From Labia minor (Eukaryota > Arthropoda > Insecta > Dermaptera > Spongiphoridae): 64,000 nucleotides of DNA. The stretch spans positions 54,852,528-54,916,527 of the forward strand of contig OY720345.1 in NCBI GenBank assembly GCA_963082975.1. Direction: 5' to 3'. Both the position numbers and the translations under genes were made by a program. Of the stretch, positions 12,960 to 25,764 are shown one piece after another. The notes under the pieces were generated by a model. That model was not told where the DNA came from, searched no databases, and saw only the letters and a program-made list of their open reading frames with translations. How positions within the stretch are numbered: position 1 is the stretch's first letter; each line of letters begins with the position of its first letter.

Positions 12960-13150
12960 GAAGAAGAATGGTCTCTTCGGGGTGGCCAATGAATATTTTT
13001 TGGGCAGTGACCCTCCCTTACAGTGTAGTTAAAGCGCATGCGTCCTCTCCCATTGACGGGGTGGATGAAATGGGTGGGGGTGCGCCAGAGAGATGTTGCG
13101 CCCCTGAAACTCGCCAGTCCGCCGAGCGCTCGCGTTAATTTCACTTCGAG
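12960..13150 (+). promoter_or_regulatory. GC/CpG-rich island in AT-rich DNA
   Basis: Contains AAAGCGCATGCGTCC, GGGGTGCGCC and CGCCGAGCGCTCGCG-type CpG clusters, with a TATC simple repeat just downstream. Unlike its surroundings, so a promoter or first noncoding exon of the gene starting near 13.6 kb is plausible. The open frames on both strands are probably side effects of base composition. Confidence 0.35.
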
Positions 13151-13630
13151 GGTTCTACTCTATCCTGGATCTATCTATCTATCTTTCTCTCTCTATCCAT
13201 CTATCGATATCTATCTCATACATACAAACACACACTCACTTTTATTCTCTCACTTCCATAAACATCCTACCTCCTGTCTTTTGATTTTCGATTAATTATT
13301 GTAGAACTTAATTAAACAGTGAAATGATATAAATATTATTTTTTACATTCACATACAATTAAATTAAAATTTAAAAAAATAAAAAAAAAAACTAGTTGAA
13401 GTGACTGGAAGATAATTTTAAGTGATTGGTGTAAAATATAAAAAAAAATGTTTCTAAACAATTGATAAATAATATAATTATCCATTGACCCGTGGTGTTA
13501 ACTTGAATTATATTTTTATTTATTTATTTTATTATTTTAAACATATCTATATATATATATATTTATATATATAATTATTTATTTATTTTTCTATTTTATT
13601 TGTTCTTCATTGTGCATGTATGTGTTGTGA

Positions 13631-13818
13631 ATGATTATCATGATGGTGTGGTTTATGAAAAAGTTGGTGCCACAACGACTACAAATAAAAACGAAATATT
13701 TTCTATTCACGCTGTACTTGTTCATGTTTCTTGTGATGAAGAAGACGGGGGCTGCCAAAGACGGTGAGCACCATAAACCCTACCACCCTACCAACCCCCC
13801 ACCACCTCTCAGGGTAAA
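13631..13818 (+). CDS. Candidate first coding exon (signal peptide or anchor)
   Basis: The frame has basic residues (MKKLVPQRLQIKTK), a hydrophobic YFLFTLYLFMFLVM core, then a hydrophilic stretch rich in His and Pro (DGEHHKPYHPTNPPPP). It meets GTAAAA right after CTCAGG, a usable donor. The start may be the ATG at 13631 or an inner one at 13658. A GC- and CpG-rich block 500-650 bases upstream (13000-13145) could be its promoter or leader. Protein identity unknown. Confidence 0.42.
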
Positions 13819-13822
13819 ATAA

Positions 13823-14068
13823 TATTATCGTTACTCCTATATGAAAACAAGCAACACAAGCAAGAAGAGTGTCATTCCTATTATTCAAAATAAGAATAAA
13901 CAAGAATTAAAATTTTATTAAAATTCCCAATAAAAAAAATATAATAGAATGTTTTTGGATAATATTTAAGATTAATGATAGCTATTTTTTGATGTTTTAT
14001 GACTATCTTCAGGAATTTTTCGCAATTTTTGGCGAAACATAAATTCTTTTTTAATCCGAAAGAATTCC

Positions 14069-14104
<36 letters not shown>

Positions 14105-17100
14105 TAGATACTCTTTAGAAATTAAAATCTTTATAAGAAACGAAAACAGAGGAGGGGTAAAAGATGTGGGACAAATAAATTAACAATTTTACTTTAATAT
14201 AAAAAGATTGAAAATATAATCAAGAAGTATTTTTAATCTATAAAAATTATTAATTCAATAATTTTTATTTTTTTAATATATCAATTAATTAATTTGGAGG
14301 ATGTCAAAAAGATATTAACCATCAATGATCATTTTAAAATTGACCTATTCATTTTTAAATATTCATTTCAAAAATGATTTTTTTTTTAAATGTAATAAAT
14401 CAGCTATCAATCTTTTCTATATTGAAGTTTTAATTATCAAGTCGAACAAATATTTAACCGCGAGTATTGCAAGTCCAATCAAACAAATAAAAAAAGCTGT
14501 TTTTCCATTTAATCCTATTTTTAATGCTTAACCTTGTCTCATATAGATCCATTTATTCATTCAATTACAGAAATAGTGAATAAAACAAAGAATGACAATG
14601 AATGATTAAATTAATAGCATTCTCTGTTTAAAGTAAAAATTAGGCTTTAATATTTAATTTTTTTAATATATTATATACTAAATATATACCATCTATAATT
14701 AATCATTTTATGAATAGATAAAAAAAATCATTTATTTATATCATACAGAAAAATAATTTCCAATTCCAAAATATATCCATATTAACAAAAATTTAATTAA
14801 TAATCCATATAATATTATCTTTTTTCAGTTATTAATAAACACTATTTGCATTTATTAATATTAATAATATTAAATTTATTAAAAAAAAAAAATTGTAAAA
14901 ACTAACTTAAGTTATCATAATTGTGAAATCGAATTAAATAATTAAATAAAGATTATTCTTTTTTATAATTAAACAACTTTAATTAAATTAAAAATAAATA
15001 ACTATACATAGACTAACTATATGTTACATATATTTAATCATAATAGTAATATTTAATTTAATAAATATTGAAATCTTTATTCAATGGATTTATTTTATCT
15101 ATTTTTTTTTTTTATAATAAATTTTCTAATTTAATTTCAAAGCTATTCTATTGTATGATTAAATAGGTATAATAAATTATTTATTAGAAATTGAAAAGGT
15201 TATTTTCCAATATCAAACAAAAGAAAGACTCTTCGGTGATAAAAATACTAAATATAATCATAGTACTTGTATATATAATCATATTTTTTATTCAATGCAA
15301 TGAAATTATAATTCATTCTCCATTGCCATGTTTTTTTTATTATATTTAAAGAATATACAATTGTGAAAAACATATTTAATAATAAATTATCTTTAATCAT
15401 CAATGATGGGACTATATTTTATTTTATTTATCTAAATACATTATTATAGTTATAGTAAATTCCAAGAAAAATTTTGGATTCTTGTTAAGAGCTCATAATC
15501 GTCAGAGAAAATCGAACACTGTTCAAATAATATTACTGAATTCAAGGTATTTACGATAAAGTGTTGACCATTAGAAACTATTTAATATTTTCCAATACTA
15601 GTTATCAGAATGATAAAGATTTTTTAAATAAAAATACTTATATTATAAACAAATTTCCAAAAATTCAAAAAAAAAAAAAATAAAAACTAAATATTAGACA
15701 TTTAAAATTAAATCATAATATCATTTTTGAAAAATAAAATAAATTAATATAATTTGGGTTTGAATATATATATATATATATCACTGAAAACTAAAAAATG
15801 ATTTTTTATAACAAGAACATTTATCTTCAATGCTAATTTTATATTGGAATAATAATTTACCAAAGAGATATAATGCTGAAAAGTTAGTGCCTCGTCTAAG
15901 TCTTCCCCCCTCCACCCTCTGTTTCATCCGCTTCCAAATTTAATCATGAAACTTTCATAAGTTTTGTATGACTTAGGATTTAAATATTTTTTGGACATAA
16001 TTTCATTTTTTGTTTTATATATATATTTTATTAAAACTTGTTCAAATTTTTCAGTGATAAATTTTAATTTTTTTTATAAAATTGCACTACATTTAATTTC
16101 ATATTTTTATTGAAAGTGAATTATTACATTCCTTTCATTTAATAAATAATTTCTTAAAATAATTATTTTTATAATGAAATTCAATTAAATAAAATCATCA
16201 CTAAAAATGGTAAATAAAATAGCAATTCTCAGTTCTATTTAATATATATATATTTTTAAATGACAAAAAGGCAGCTCATTTTAATCCAAATTAAATAATA
16301 TATAACTTCAGTTTAAAAATAAATCACTTTCACATTTTATGAAGAGCACGAAAGTTAATTTTTCATAAAATAATCAAGATTTATAGGACTCGTCAACAAC
16401 TTTGCATATTCCACTTTATATTTATAATTACACACAATTCAACAAATATACTTTTATTTGACATCCTATAATTTAAGAATACATATACATTATTTAAATA
16501 ATCATGAGTTCTCGTTGGAAAGGGGGATGCACACAATACACCATATATAAAGATTACATTTGATATGATCAAGCTTAATATGTAGTTATTTTTCGAAAGT
16601 TAATAATTTTAATTATAATAATTATTTAGATTAATACAATTAATAAAATTCAAAAATTAATTTTGTCTTAAATTTTTTTTTAAATTTTTTTGTTACTATT
16701 TTCAGGTATTTACTTAGTCATCGAAAAAAGTTGAATGACTAAAATAAAATAAAGGTATATATTTATGAATTTTTTTTTTTTTTTTGTAATATAAAATGAA
16801 GATATTGAAATTTTGTCTTTATAAATATTTATCTATAATAAGGTAAAATTTATTTTTAATAGATTTAATTTATTTTTTATTTAAAAATAAGTAATTTATT
16901 TATTTGGATTTTTTATTAATAAATTAAATAAATTAGAGAGTATGATTTATTATTGAGAATGTTTTGAAATGAAACAAAAAAAAAAAATAAAATAAAACAA
17001 TGCCCAGCTCCTAAATGACATGTTTGAAGGCAAGTCAGTTAGAAAATGAATTTTTCTAGTTTTAGAAATATCTACTTCTGGACGCGATTCAAGTGTTAGA

Positions 17101-19253
17101 CTGGCATAACATATACACAAACTAAAGAAAAGATCGATCAGACAGAGGACATGAAAGATTTTTTTTCTTTATAAAATGAAATAAACAAAGCCAAAACTTA
17201 TTTGTTTAATTTAGCTGTCCAGTGTATAATGATTTGTTTTTTATGTTAAACAAATTTAAGAATACAAAAAAATGAATCTTATTAGGATGATAGATCTATA
17301 TTGTATTCAAGAAAAGTAGTAGTTTTTTATATCTCTCATCCAATATATGTTAATATATCAGGTGGATTTGGTATTAAAATTTATTATATCTCCATTTTTT
17401 ATAAATCTTATCTTATTATAGTAACAAAAATTGATATATACTTAAATATATTTGTATATTTTTGAATTAGTTTATTAATTAACCGCTCTAAGAATTTTTT
17501 TTTTGAAATTCACACCGTAAAAAATATTTATAAAAACAAATCGATCTGTTTTGGTTTCAGCCTGGACAAAAATAATCTTCATTAGTTTTTTCTTAATTTA
17601 AATACGTCATCCATATTTACCTTTTGCCATTCTTTTTTTAATTTAAAATGTATAAATATTTTTTTATATTTAAAATATTTTTAAAATTTTTATTTAATTT
17701 TGAAATAAAATTAAAAATAATTATTTTAATAATATTTTAGAATCAAATTACGAAATATATTGATTAATCTTTCACCAAAAAAAAAAAAAATCAAAAAGTT
17801 ATCTTTATTTGCTTTGTAAACATTGTAAGTTTATTTATGATATTTTTAAAACAATATTTTAATCTATTTTGTCGTTTAATTTTTTGTTAATTCTTATAAA
17901 TTTTTAATAGTCATTTTATATTTTTTTAATCTATTTTCGCGTTTATTTTTTATTAAATTAGTAATTTATATTTATTTATTCATTGTTTTTTATTAATTAA
18001 CTTTTAGATTTTTATAATTTGTATTATTTTTCACTAAAATATTATTTATTATTTATTATTATTATTATTGAGGACCCCAAGTTCCATTCATTTTAATCAG
18101 ATTGATGCAATGTTGTAATATTTAATAATTGTAATAAAATAAATAATAAATAAATAAATAATTAAAAAATTGATTTTCGATATTTTTTAAAGGGTAGAGC
18201 GATTGACGGTGTTCCAGGTATTATATATTATCTATTATATTTATTCTTCAAGTTAATAAATTTGGTGAAGTTTGAGCCCTCATCCTTATATAAATTGAGT
18301 TAATATGAATATACCACCGCATTCTACTAACATTTCATCTATATTATATAATTATTTATTAAATTAATTTATATATAAATAAAATTATAATTTTATCGCT
18401 ATTATACAAAGGAGATGCGCCATCTTCTATATCGGTATGTGAATATTAAATAACTTAATAAAATAATTTTTATTTAATTTATTTAATGCAATTTCAAGCC
18501 CAAATTAAATAAAAATACCTCATGTTCATTTTTTTTTAAGTTATTCAAGATTCACATTCCTACATAAAAAATGGCGCAGGATAGATATCCATTAAAATAT
18601 AATGTGACTTTAGTGGAATTGGAATACATCTATTGATTAGAGATTATAAAGAAAAAATAATAATAATAAACATGCCAAATAATCTATACTATATCTTTAT
18701 GGTTTGCTGGTGTTTCCGATGTAAGTGAAAGGGAAATTTTTATGTCCCCTTTTGGTCGTGATCTTGATACTTATGAATTAATAGATAAAATTCATTAAAT
18801 ATTTTATTTGGTACCTTTGCCAGTATAATAAAATCGTCCTTCTAAATATAGACATAAAACTAAATAATATATTTATATTAAATTAAAATCAACGAGTTGT
18901 AATTTTTTTATATTCGGCATTGTCAGAGAAAAATTATTATTATTTCATATATAGTGGAATAAAAATAATGCAATTAACTTAGGAAAAAATGTTATATCCT
19001 TCCAACTTGATGTATCCTGTTAATTTTTCATTCAATTATAATGATGAGTGGTGTAAACTAAATATTAATTATTCTGTTTCTGTCTTCAGGTGTGAAGAGA
19101 AAGGGATGGTGGGGGAGAGAGACAGCGGAGGGGGGGGTGAATATTACCATTGAAATGAAGGCCCGTATTCATATGATTGAATTAGCCAACCCAAGTGGAA
19201 TTGAATTATTCCCTGAACTAATACTATTAATAATAAATAATCCTATATTCCAG
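13823..19253. other. Very AT-rich DNA, probably intron
   Basis: Simple repeats include (TA)n at 14074-14102 and AATA/TTAT-type tracts (18040-18160). Poly-A or poly-T runs are frequent. No transposon family or exon recognised except the purine-rich frame starting at 19092. Confidence 0.5.
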
Positions 19254-19355
19254 GCCATGAATTTATCAAAATTCTCCCGGTAGCTGTTGATTTGACATGG
19301 TCAACAGGCCAGTCACAAAAAGAGCATTCAAAGGAGTTTTATTCATATTTGGAAG
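19254..19355 (+). CDS. Candidate internal exon, 102 bp
   Basis: Bounded by TATATTCCAG| and GGAAG|GTAATA. The only open frame through it reads HEFIKILPVAVDLTWSTG followed by QSQKEHSKEFYSYLE. With one base on the preceding exon and a trailing G, the exon is symmetric (phase 1-1), and the phase matches the signal-peptide exon at 9571. No family recognised. A second possible acceptor (CTTCAG|GTGTGAAG) lies at 19089. Confidence 0.45.
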
Positions 19356-19817
19356 GTAATATCTCGATAGTGGCAGATGGTGGGAGGATTAATTCTTAAC
19401 AACATATAACTAAATGAACGAGTTAACCTCAATTTATTAGAGAATATTTTCTCACTAAATCATTCTATGGTGGAGGGGGTCAGGTGATTAAGTTTAAGAA
19501 AAATTATAAAATATAGGATCAAAAAATTTACCATATCTTATCAAATAGTGTAATTATTATCAAAATCATTTTCTCGTTAATGAGACAAAAAGAGATATGA
19601 AAAAAAATCATATCTAAATGGTAGGATGGTTTGAAAAATACTGAAAACACATATTATCAAATGTAATAATAAAAAATAATTAATATATTAAATTAGATTT
19701 ATGAAATTTTAAAATCAATGTTAAAGTAAATTGTTTCTATCTTAAAGGTCTGAAAGACAAAAACCTTTATTTACACCCGGTTAATTTTGTATCATTATTT
19801 TCACATCACTCTTTTTT

Positions 19818-21173
19818 CACGCCAAAGATAGTATTGCGATCATTAAAATTTTTGATGTCGAGATTTTGATGTTTCTATACGTTTTGAAGGTCCTTGAGTC
19901 ATTTTCTATAAGGTTGAGAAAAATGTCTGTGTGTGTGTGTATGTAGTAAAAACGGTTTGAGCTAGAATAATGAAATTTGGTACACGGCATTATTCGAAAT
20001 TCATAGTTTTCTATCAACTTTTGAGAAATGTAGCTCATCCAGAAGAGAGTCATTACCTACAACGTTTTCATTTTTACCGACCGACGATAGTAAGGGAGGT
20101 ATTGTTTTCACACCAAGTTTCAAATGTGGAGATTTTTACATATCTCCACGAATCATGCATTTTCTTAACAGAAAAAAGTATTTTTAGCATGATGTCTGTC
20201 CGTCCGTCCGTCCGTCCGTATAGATGTGTACAGCCTGAACGGCTCAACCGATTTTGATGAAATTTGGTATATTTACTTAATGCATCAGTGGGATGAATTG
20301 ATCAACTTTTGGTGCAAATCCGGAAACCGGAAGTGGTAGTATTAGCGATCGACGATAGGAAAGGAAGGGTTATTTTCACACCAAATTTCACATGAGGAGA
20401 TTTTTTTATATAACACCACGAATCATACACTTTGTATTGGTTTAATCCTCGGGAAAATCATATTTATTAGTTTTTTCTTGATTTAAAATTATATGACGTC
20501 ATCCAGCCATTTATGACGTCACAGCCTGGTTTTACATATATAAATTATAAATAAAATAAAATTAAAAATGTTTATATTTATTATTTATGTATCCATATCT
20601 GTTTTTATTACATTAATAGATATATTAAAATTATTTGAAATTGTTTCTGTAGCTGGAAATTAATTTACTTCAAACCGTCGGTCGGTTCGGACCTGGCCAC
20701 AGGTCAACTTATTTTTTCTCTACTGACCGTAAAAATAAAGATATTTGTATGATAGTTTTTCACTTGATTAAAAATTGTATAAAACTGCTATATACAGTTT
20801 TGCTGTATTGCTGAAAGTACCGAAATTATTTTTTTAATTAGCATTGTCAATAACACCTTTGATTTTTTTACTCTAAATGGACCTTTAAAAATAATTATAT
20901 ATGTTTGATAATTTTTTACATGATTAAAAATTGTATAAAACTGCTATATATATAATTTCAGCTTGATTGAATTGCTGAAAGTACTGGAATTAATTTTTTA
21001 ACACTGCAAATCTCACGCGCTAATACGTGACGTGGTGCCATCAACAAAGAGCCAAACATGCGCTGATTTAATAAATATTATTTGATAATTTTAAAATTTA
21101 TAATTTATAATTAATTAAATTTAATTTAAATATAATATATGTTAATTAATTCATTTTGCGAGACACTCCAGAT
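19818..21173 (+). mobile_element. Family A repeat, copy 5, split by a family B element
   Basis: Left part 19818-20075, right part from 20712. The right part repeats its own middle: CTGACCGTAAAAATAAAGAT to CTGAAAGTACCG (20722-20820) is followed by a second, diverged version at 20870-20985. The end is AGACACTCCAGAT at 21161-21173 with the inner subterminal repeat shortened. Confidence 0.8.
20076..20711 (+). mobile_element. Family B repeat, copy 2, nested in family A
   Basis: Full-length 636-bp copy from ACCGACCGACGATAG to GGTCACAGGTCAACTTA (terminal part written with GGCCACAGG). It lies inside the T run of A's GTTTTCATTTTT, so its target is T|T. The family has inverted ACCGACCGACG / CGTCGGTCGGT subterminal repeats, a GACCTG-GTCA-CAGGTC hairpin at the right end, (GTCC)n at 20191-20218 and paired TGACGTCA-type motifs near 20505-20520. 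Confidence 0.85.
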
Positions 21174-22094
21174 TGTTTAGAAATAATTTCGATATCCTAA
21201 ATTTTCACAAGCATCACTCTTTTTCTGGAAATAAAACTATTTCAAGATTATATCTAAAATTGACCTCTCTCTGGCATACGGGGAATTCATTAAAGACTAA
21301 GCTCCTGGCTAAAAAATCTACTTTAAATAAAAAAAAATGATACCTATCAATTATATGAAGAGTTGATAAGTAATTCTATATAAATATATATATATGTTTC
21401 AAAATATATTATGTGCTTTGTTTAGATTATTTGTCAACAAAATAACCAAAGCAATATTCATTTATTTTTTTAATTTATTCTATTTACAAATGCATCTATA
21501 TATCATATATTCCATATATATATTATTTTACTTTATTTTTATTATTTTTTTTAATAATTTCATTTATATTTCATTTTTGTTTATTCATTCAGCCAGGGGG
21601 CCCTGCTTTTTATTTTTACACCACCCTCTCGATCCTACATTTCTCCCATAAAACAATGCCAATGAATGAAACCCATTATCGCAAATTCATTAATTAATTT
21701 TTTTTAATTAATAAATAAATATAAACGTGATTTTGTCATTTTTTATTTTATATATTGCTAGTGTACATTAATAAAATATTTATTAAAATATATTTGTGTA
21801 ATTACTATTAATTAAAAGTAAAATTATTGGACGTATTTTGTTAATAAATTATATATATATAAATATATATATATTATCTTTAAACTATTAATTAACTTAT
21901 AATTATTTATAATTATTGTCTATTTTTTTATTTATTAAATAATTTAATATTTTCAATAAATTTAATTTATAAATAAAAACCTTTTTTAAAATTAATTATA
22001 TCTAATTTGAATCTTATGCATGTACATATAATCAATTAACTTGAAATTTCACCGAGTGTTCAATTAAAAATTATTCTTATTGATTTTTATATTT
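21174..22094. other. AT-rich stretch between family A copies 5 and 6
   Basis: An open frame at 21394-21651 is mostly Phe/Ile/Tyr from TA-rich DNA; not supported as a gene. Confidence 0.5.
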
Positions 22095-22696
22095 ACTATC
22101 TCGCCAGAGATAGTATTGCGATCACGAAAATTTTCGATGTTGAGATTTTTATGTTTTTATACGTTTTGAAGGTCCCTGAATCATTTTCACTAAGGTTGAG
22201 AAAAATGTCTGTGTGTGTGTATGAGTGTATGTATGTAACCAAGATTACGCAAAAACGGTTTGAGCTAGAATGATGAAATTTGGTACATGGACATTATTCA
22301 AAATTCATAGTTTTCTATCAACTTTTGAGAAATGTAGCTAAACCGGAAGAGGGTCATTACCTACCACGTTTTCAATTTTATTCTCTAAATTGACAGTAAA
22401 AATAAATATATTTGTTTGATAGTTTTTCACATGATTAAAAATTGTATAAAACTTCTATATATAGAATTTCAGTTTGATTGAATCGTTGAAAGTACCGGAA
22501 TTAATTTTTTTAACTCTGCAAATCACGCGCCAGCACGTGACGTGGTGCCATCAACAAAGAGCCAAAAATGCGCCGGTTTAATAAATATTATTATTAATTT
22601 TAATTTATAATTTAATTAATTTAATTTAATTTAAATTAATATATGTTATTTAATCCAATTTAAATTTGCGAGATAGTCGAGTGGAGACACTCCAGA
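22095..22696 (+). mobile_element. Family A repeat, copy 6
   Basis: Full-length plus copy, with an intact start palindrome ACTATCTCGCCAGAGATAGT and a GCGAGATAGTCGAGTGGAG end followed by ACACTCCAGAT. A good reference copy for the family. Confidence 0.85.
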
Positions 22697-24499
22697 TTTT
22701 TTTTATATATTTTCAATTTTAATATTAGTTTACCTAATGTTTGAATATTATATTTGTCTTTCTCCTCTATATCATTAATAGAATATTCATTTTTCGAATT
22801 TTATAAAATTAAAATTAATGTAGTCTCTTTTCTTTTTAAATTATTTTTAAGCAAATAATTTTTATAATTATAATTTGATTTTTAATGTACTCCTTTTAAT
22901 TTTATAATTTAATTTGTATGTTTTTTACTATTTCTTGAAAATATTTTTAATTTGTCATCATATGATTGTTTTTTTATGATTTAAATATATTTATTCAAAA
23001 AATTTTTTAATAGGATTCTTCTTATTACTTATTAGTCAAAAAAAATGTGCGAACAATGTGGAATGAAGAATTGCATGATCTCTGTGCATCTCCAAATATT
23101 GTTAAAATCGTGAAATTAATGAACAACGTTTGGCAAGACGTTATTTAATCGGTTAAAGAAAACGAGAGATAATTGAAATCCAATTGAGAAACGACATAGA
23201 AATGTAGTGATCTTCAGCAAACAATATTAAGGTGTACGTGAGAGAATTAGGAAAGGGTAGGCATGTGTGTGTGGATCTTCCGGACAACAACATTTGGGTT
23301 CATATCCAAATATATAATATAATCTAGTTTGTGTTAGAGTTTAATGGCTAGTTTCAGAATGTTCTCTACCAAAATGAAATATATGAAATTTTGACACGAC
23401 CTGTATTTACATCCAAATGTAATATATTATAATATATTATAATATTTATTAATGAAAAAAAAAAAAATTCTAATTCAGGAAAAATCTATAAAAACTGTAA
23501 ACAAAAATATTTAATTAATCAGTATAAATTCAAAAAATTATCATGTTTCTTATTTATTTTTCTATTTATTTCTCTTTATATTTTATATGGAGAGCCTCTC
23601 AAATGATTCAAATAATAAATTAATTAAAAATATTTTTGTTTAAACAATTTTATTTAAATTTAATAAGCAAATTGAGTAAATTTAATCATTTATTTTAATG
23701 ATAAATTTCTAATGAATTTTAAATAAATATATAATTTCATTTGAAACGTTTTTTTTTTAAATGTTTGCATTTGACAATAATATATTTTTTTAAATTTTAC
23801 ATATCTTGATTAAATCAGGATATAATGCATGAATTAATTGATGGGTGTTAAGTAGAAATTATTTGATTTAATATTTTAAAATTGTTTATAACCAATTATA
23901 CGATAAAGAATTAAAATAATATCAATGATAATTAAAATAATTAATAGAAGGATAATTTATATAAATTTTGAACTTGATTGAACAGAAAATAATAGAGAAG
24001 GAAAGAAATAAAAAAATATTATTCGAATATATGTTTTACAATCAATCAGAGGTGATTGGTATCGACATGGTTAGGGTTCAGGCCTCACACACACACACAC
24101 ACACACACCAAGTTGAGAAATGTAAAATTATGAAATATATCTATGAAAACTATACATATAAAAATATTGTTACTAAATTCTGGTTTCATGATTACCCTAA
24201 CAGGAATAATAAAATTTTTCAAAAATTATTTAAATAAATAAAATCAATCAAAAATATTGTATTTAAAAAAGATAAATTTAAAAAATTATAGATTATTAAT
24301 TTGATTAAAAAGAATCTGGAATAGAATATTAGAAAAGTGTGATATAAAAATCATCATTCCTTTTAACTATTCGTACCACCTCCATTGAATTCTGCTCTAC
24401 TCCCAATTCCCTTGTATATAATTTTTTAATATCAACTTCCCAATTTAAAGTAAAACTTAATTCAAAATTTAATTATAACTGTCAACTTTATATATATAT
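22697..24499. other. AT-rich stretch with (CA)n
   Basis: (CA)n at 24088-24109. 23050-23370 is less AT-rich but without a supported exon. Confidence 0.5.
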
Positions 24500-24785
24500 A
24501 TATTTGTTCATTTAGGTTTTCGTGAATATTTTTATGATTATGAGAAATTATTTCCAGGTTATTTTCACTTTTAATTGGCAGATTTGTGTCTTGACGTTTC
24601 GGCGCCTATTATGACGCATTTTTTCTTATTACTAAACTATCACTGATACACGTCTGCTCTCGGCGACATCTAGTCTATCCTAAATAAACTCTCTTGAAAA
24701 TAACGCCAAAATATTGAGATCCAATTATCACAATTAAACGTGAAAATAATCCGGAAATAATTTCTCATATATACATATATATATC
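24500..24785. repeat. Inverted-repeat element with Penelope-like end motif
   Basis: Arms near 24536-24580 (GAGAAATTATTTCCAGG, TTATTTTCAC) and 24725-24770 (GTGAAAATAA, CCGGAAATAATTTCTCA) are inverted copies. The interior contains CTTGACGTTTCGGCGCC, close to the end motif of the 27-28 kb element. The left flank TTTAGGTTTTCGTGAAT also matches, inverted, the flank at 28190-28215. Probably a short relative or solo terminal structure. Confidence 0.5.
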
Positions 24786-25257
24786 CTTATAAAATGTATT
24801 ATAAGAAAAAGGGTAAGAAGTAACATTTAAAATGTACTCATTATTTGGTTGCAATCTTACATTTTATTTCTGATTAAATTAATATAATAGTATCTTGAAA
24901 TTATTTTTCATCAAAAGACGATGAAGATTCTATATAATCATTATAGAATCCCCTAAGGCTAAAGAAAATGATCAAATGGCATTGATTTTTGTAATAGTTG
25001 GTTATATTAGTGCGAAAATCTCCAATGAAAAGTGATTACTTTTAATTTTCCTTAACAATCTCAATGTAAACATTTTTGTGATATTTTTTAACAATTAAAA
25101 AACAAATCTTATACAGTTAACTTATCTTACAATCTTACAAAGTTAATAATTAAAGTAGAATTCCAAACAGAAAGTATGAAAAATTCTGTTACATGTTTCT
25201 TGTATGATTTTTATCTCCCATTCAAGCCATTTATTTCTAAAATTCCACAAAATTATA

Positions 25258-25764
25258 GAAAACAGATATGGATATAACAAACATTTTTAATTTTATTTAT
25301 AATATATATGCAGACCATGGCTGTGACGTCATGAAGGACTGGGTGACGTCATATAATTTTAAATTCAGAAAAACCTAATGAAGATGATTTTTTTCGAGGA
25401 TAAAACCAATACAAAGTGCATGATTCGTGGAGATATGTAAAATATCTCCTTTTGTGAAATTTGGTGTGAAAATAACCCTTCCCTTCCTATCGTCGATCGG
25501 TAATACTACCACTTCCGGTTTCCGGATATACACCAAAAGTTGATCAATTCATCATACTGATGCATTAAGTAAATATACCAAATTTCGTCAAAATCGGTTG
25601 AGCCGTTCAAACTGTGTACACATCTATACGAACGGACAGACGGACAGATATTCTAAAAATACTTTTTTCTGTTAAGAAAATGCATGATCCGTGGAGATAT
25701 GTAAAAATCTCCACATGTGAAATTTGGAGTGAAAACAATACCTCCCTTACTATCGTCGGTCGGT
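25258..25764 (-). mobile_element. Family B repeat, copy 3, lacking the hairpin end
   Basis: Minus copy matching from AAACAGATATGGATA to ATCGTCGGTCGGT; the terminal hairpin and the outer roughly 100 bases are missing. Retains the TGACGTCA-like pair and the GACGGACAGACGGACAG tract. Confidence 0.8.
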
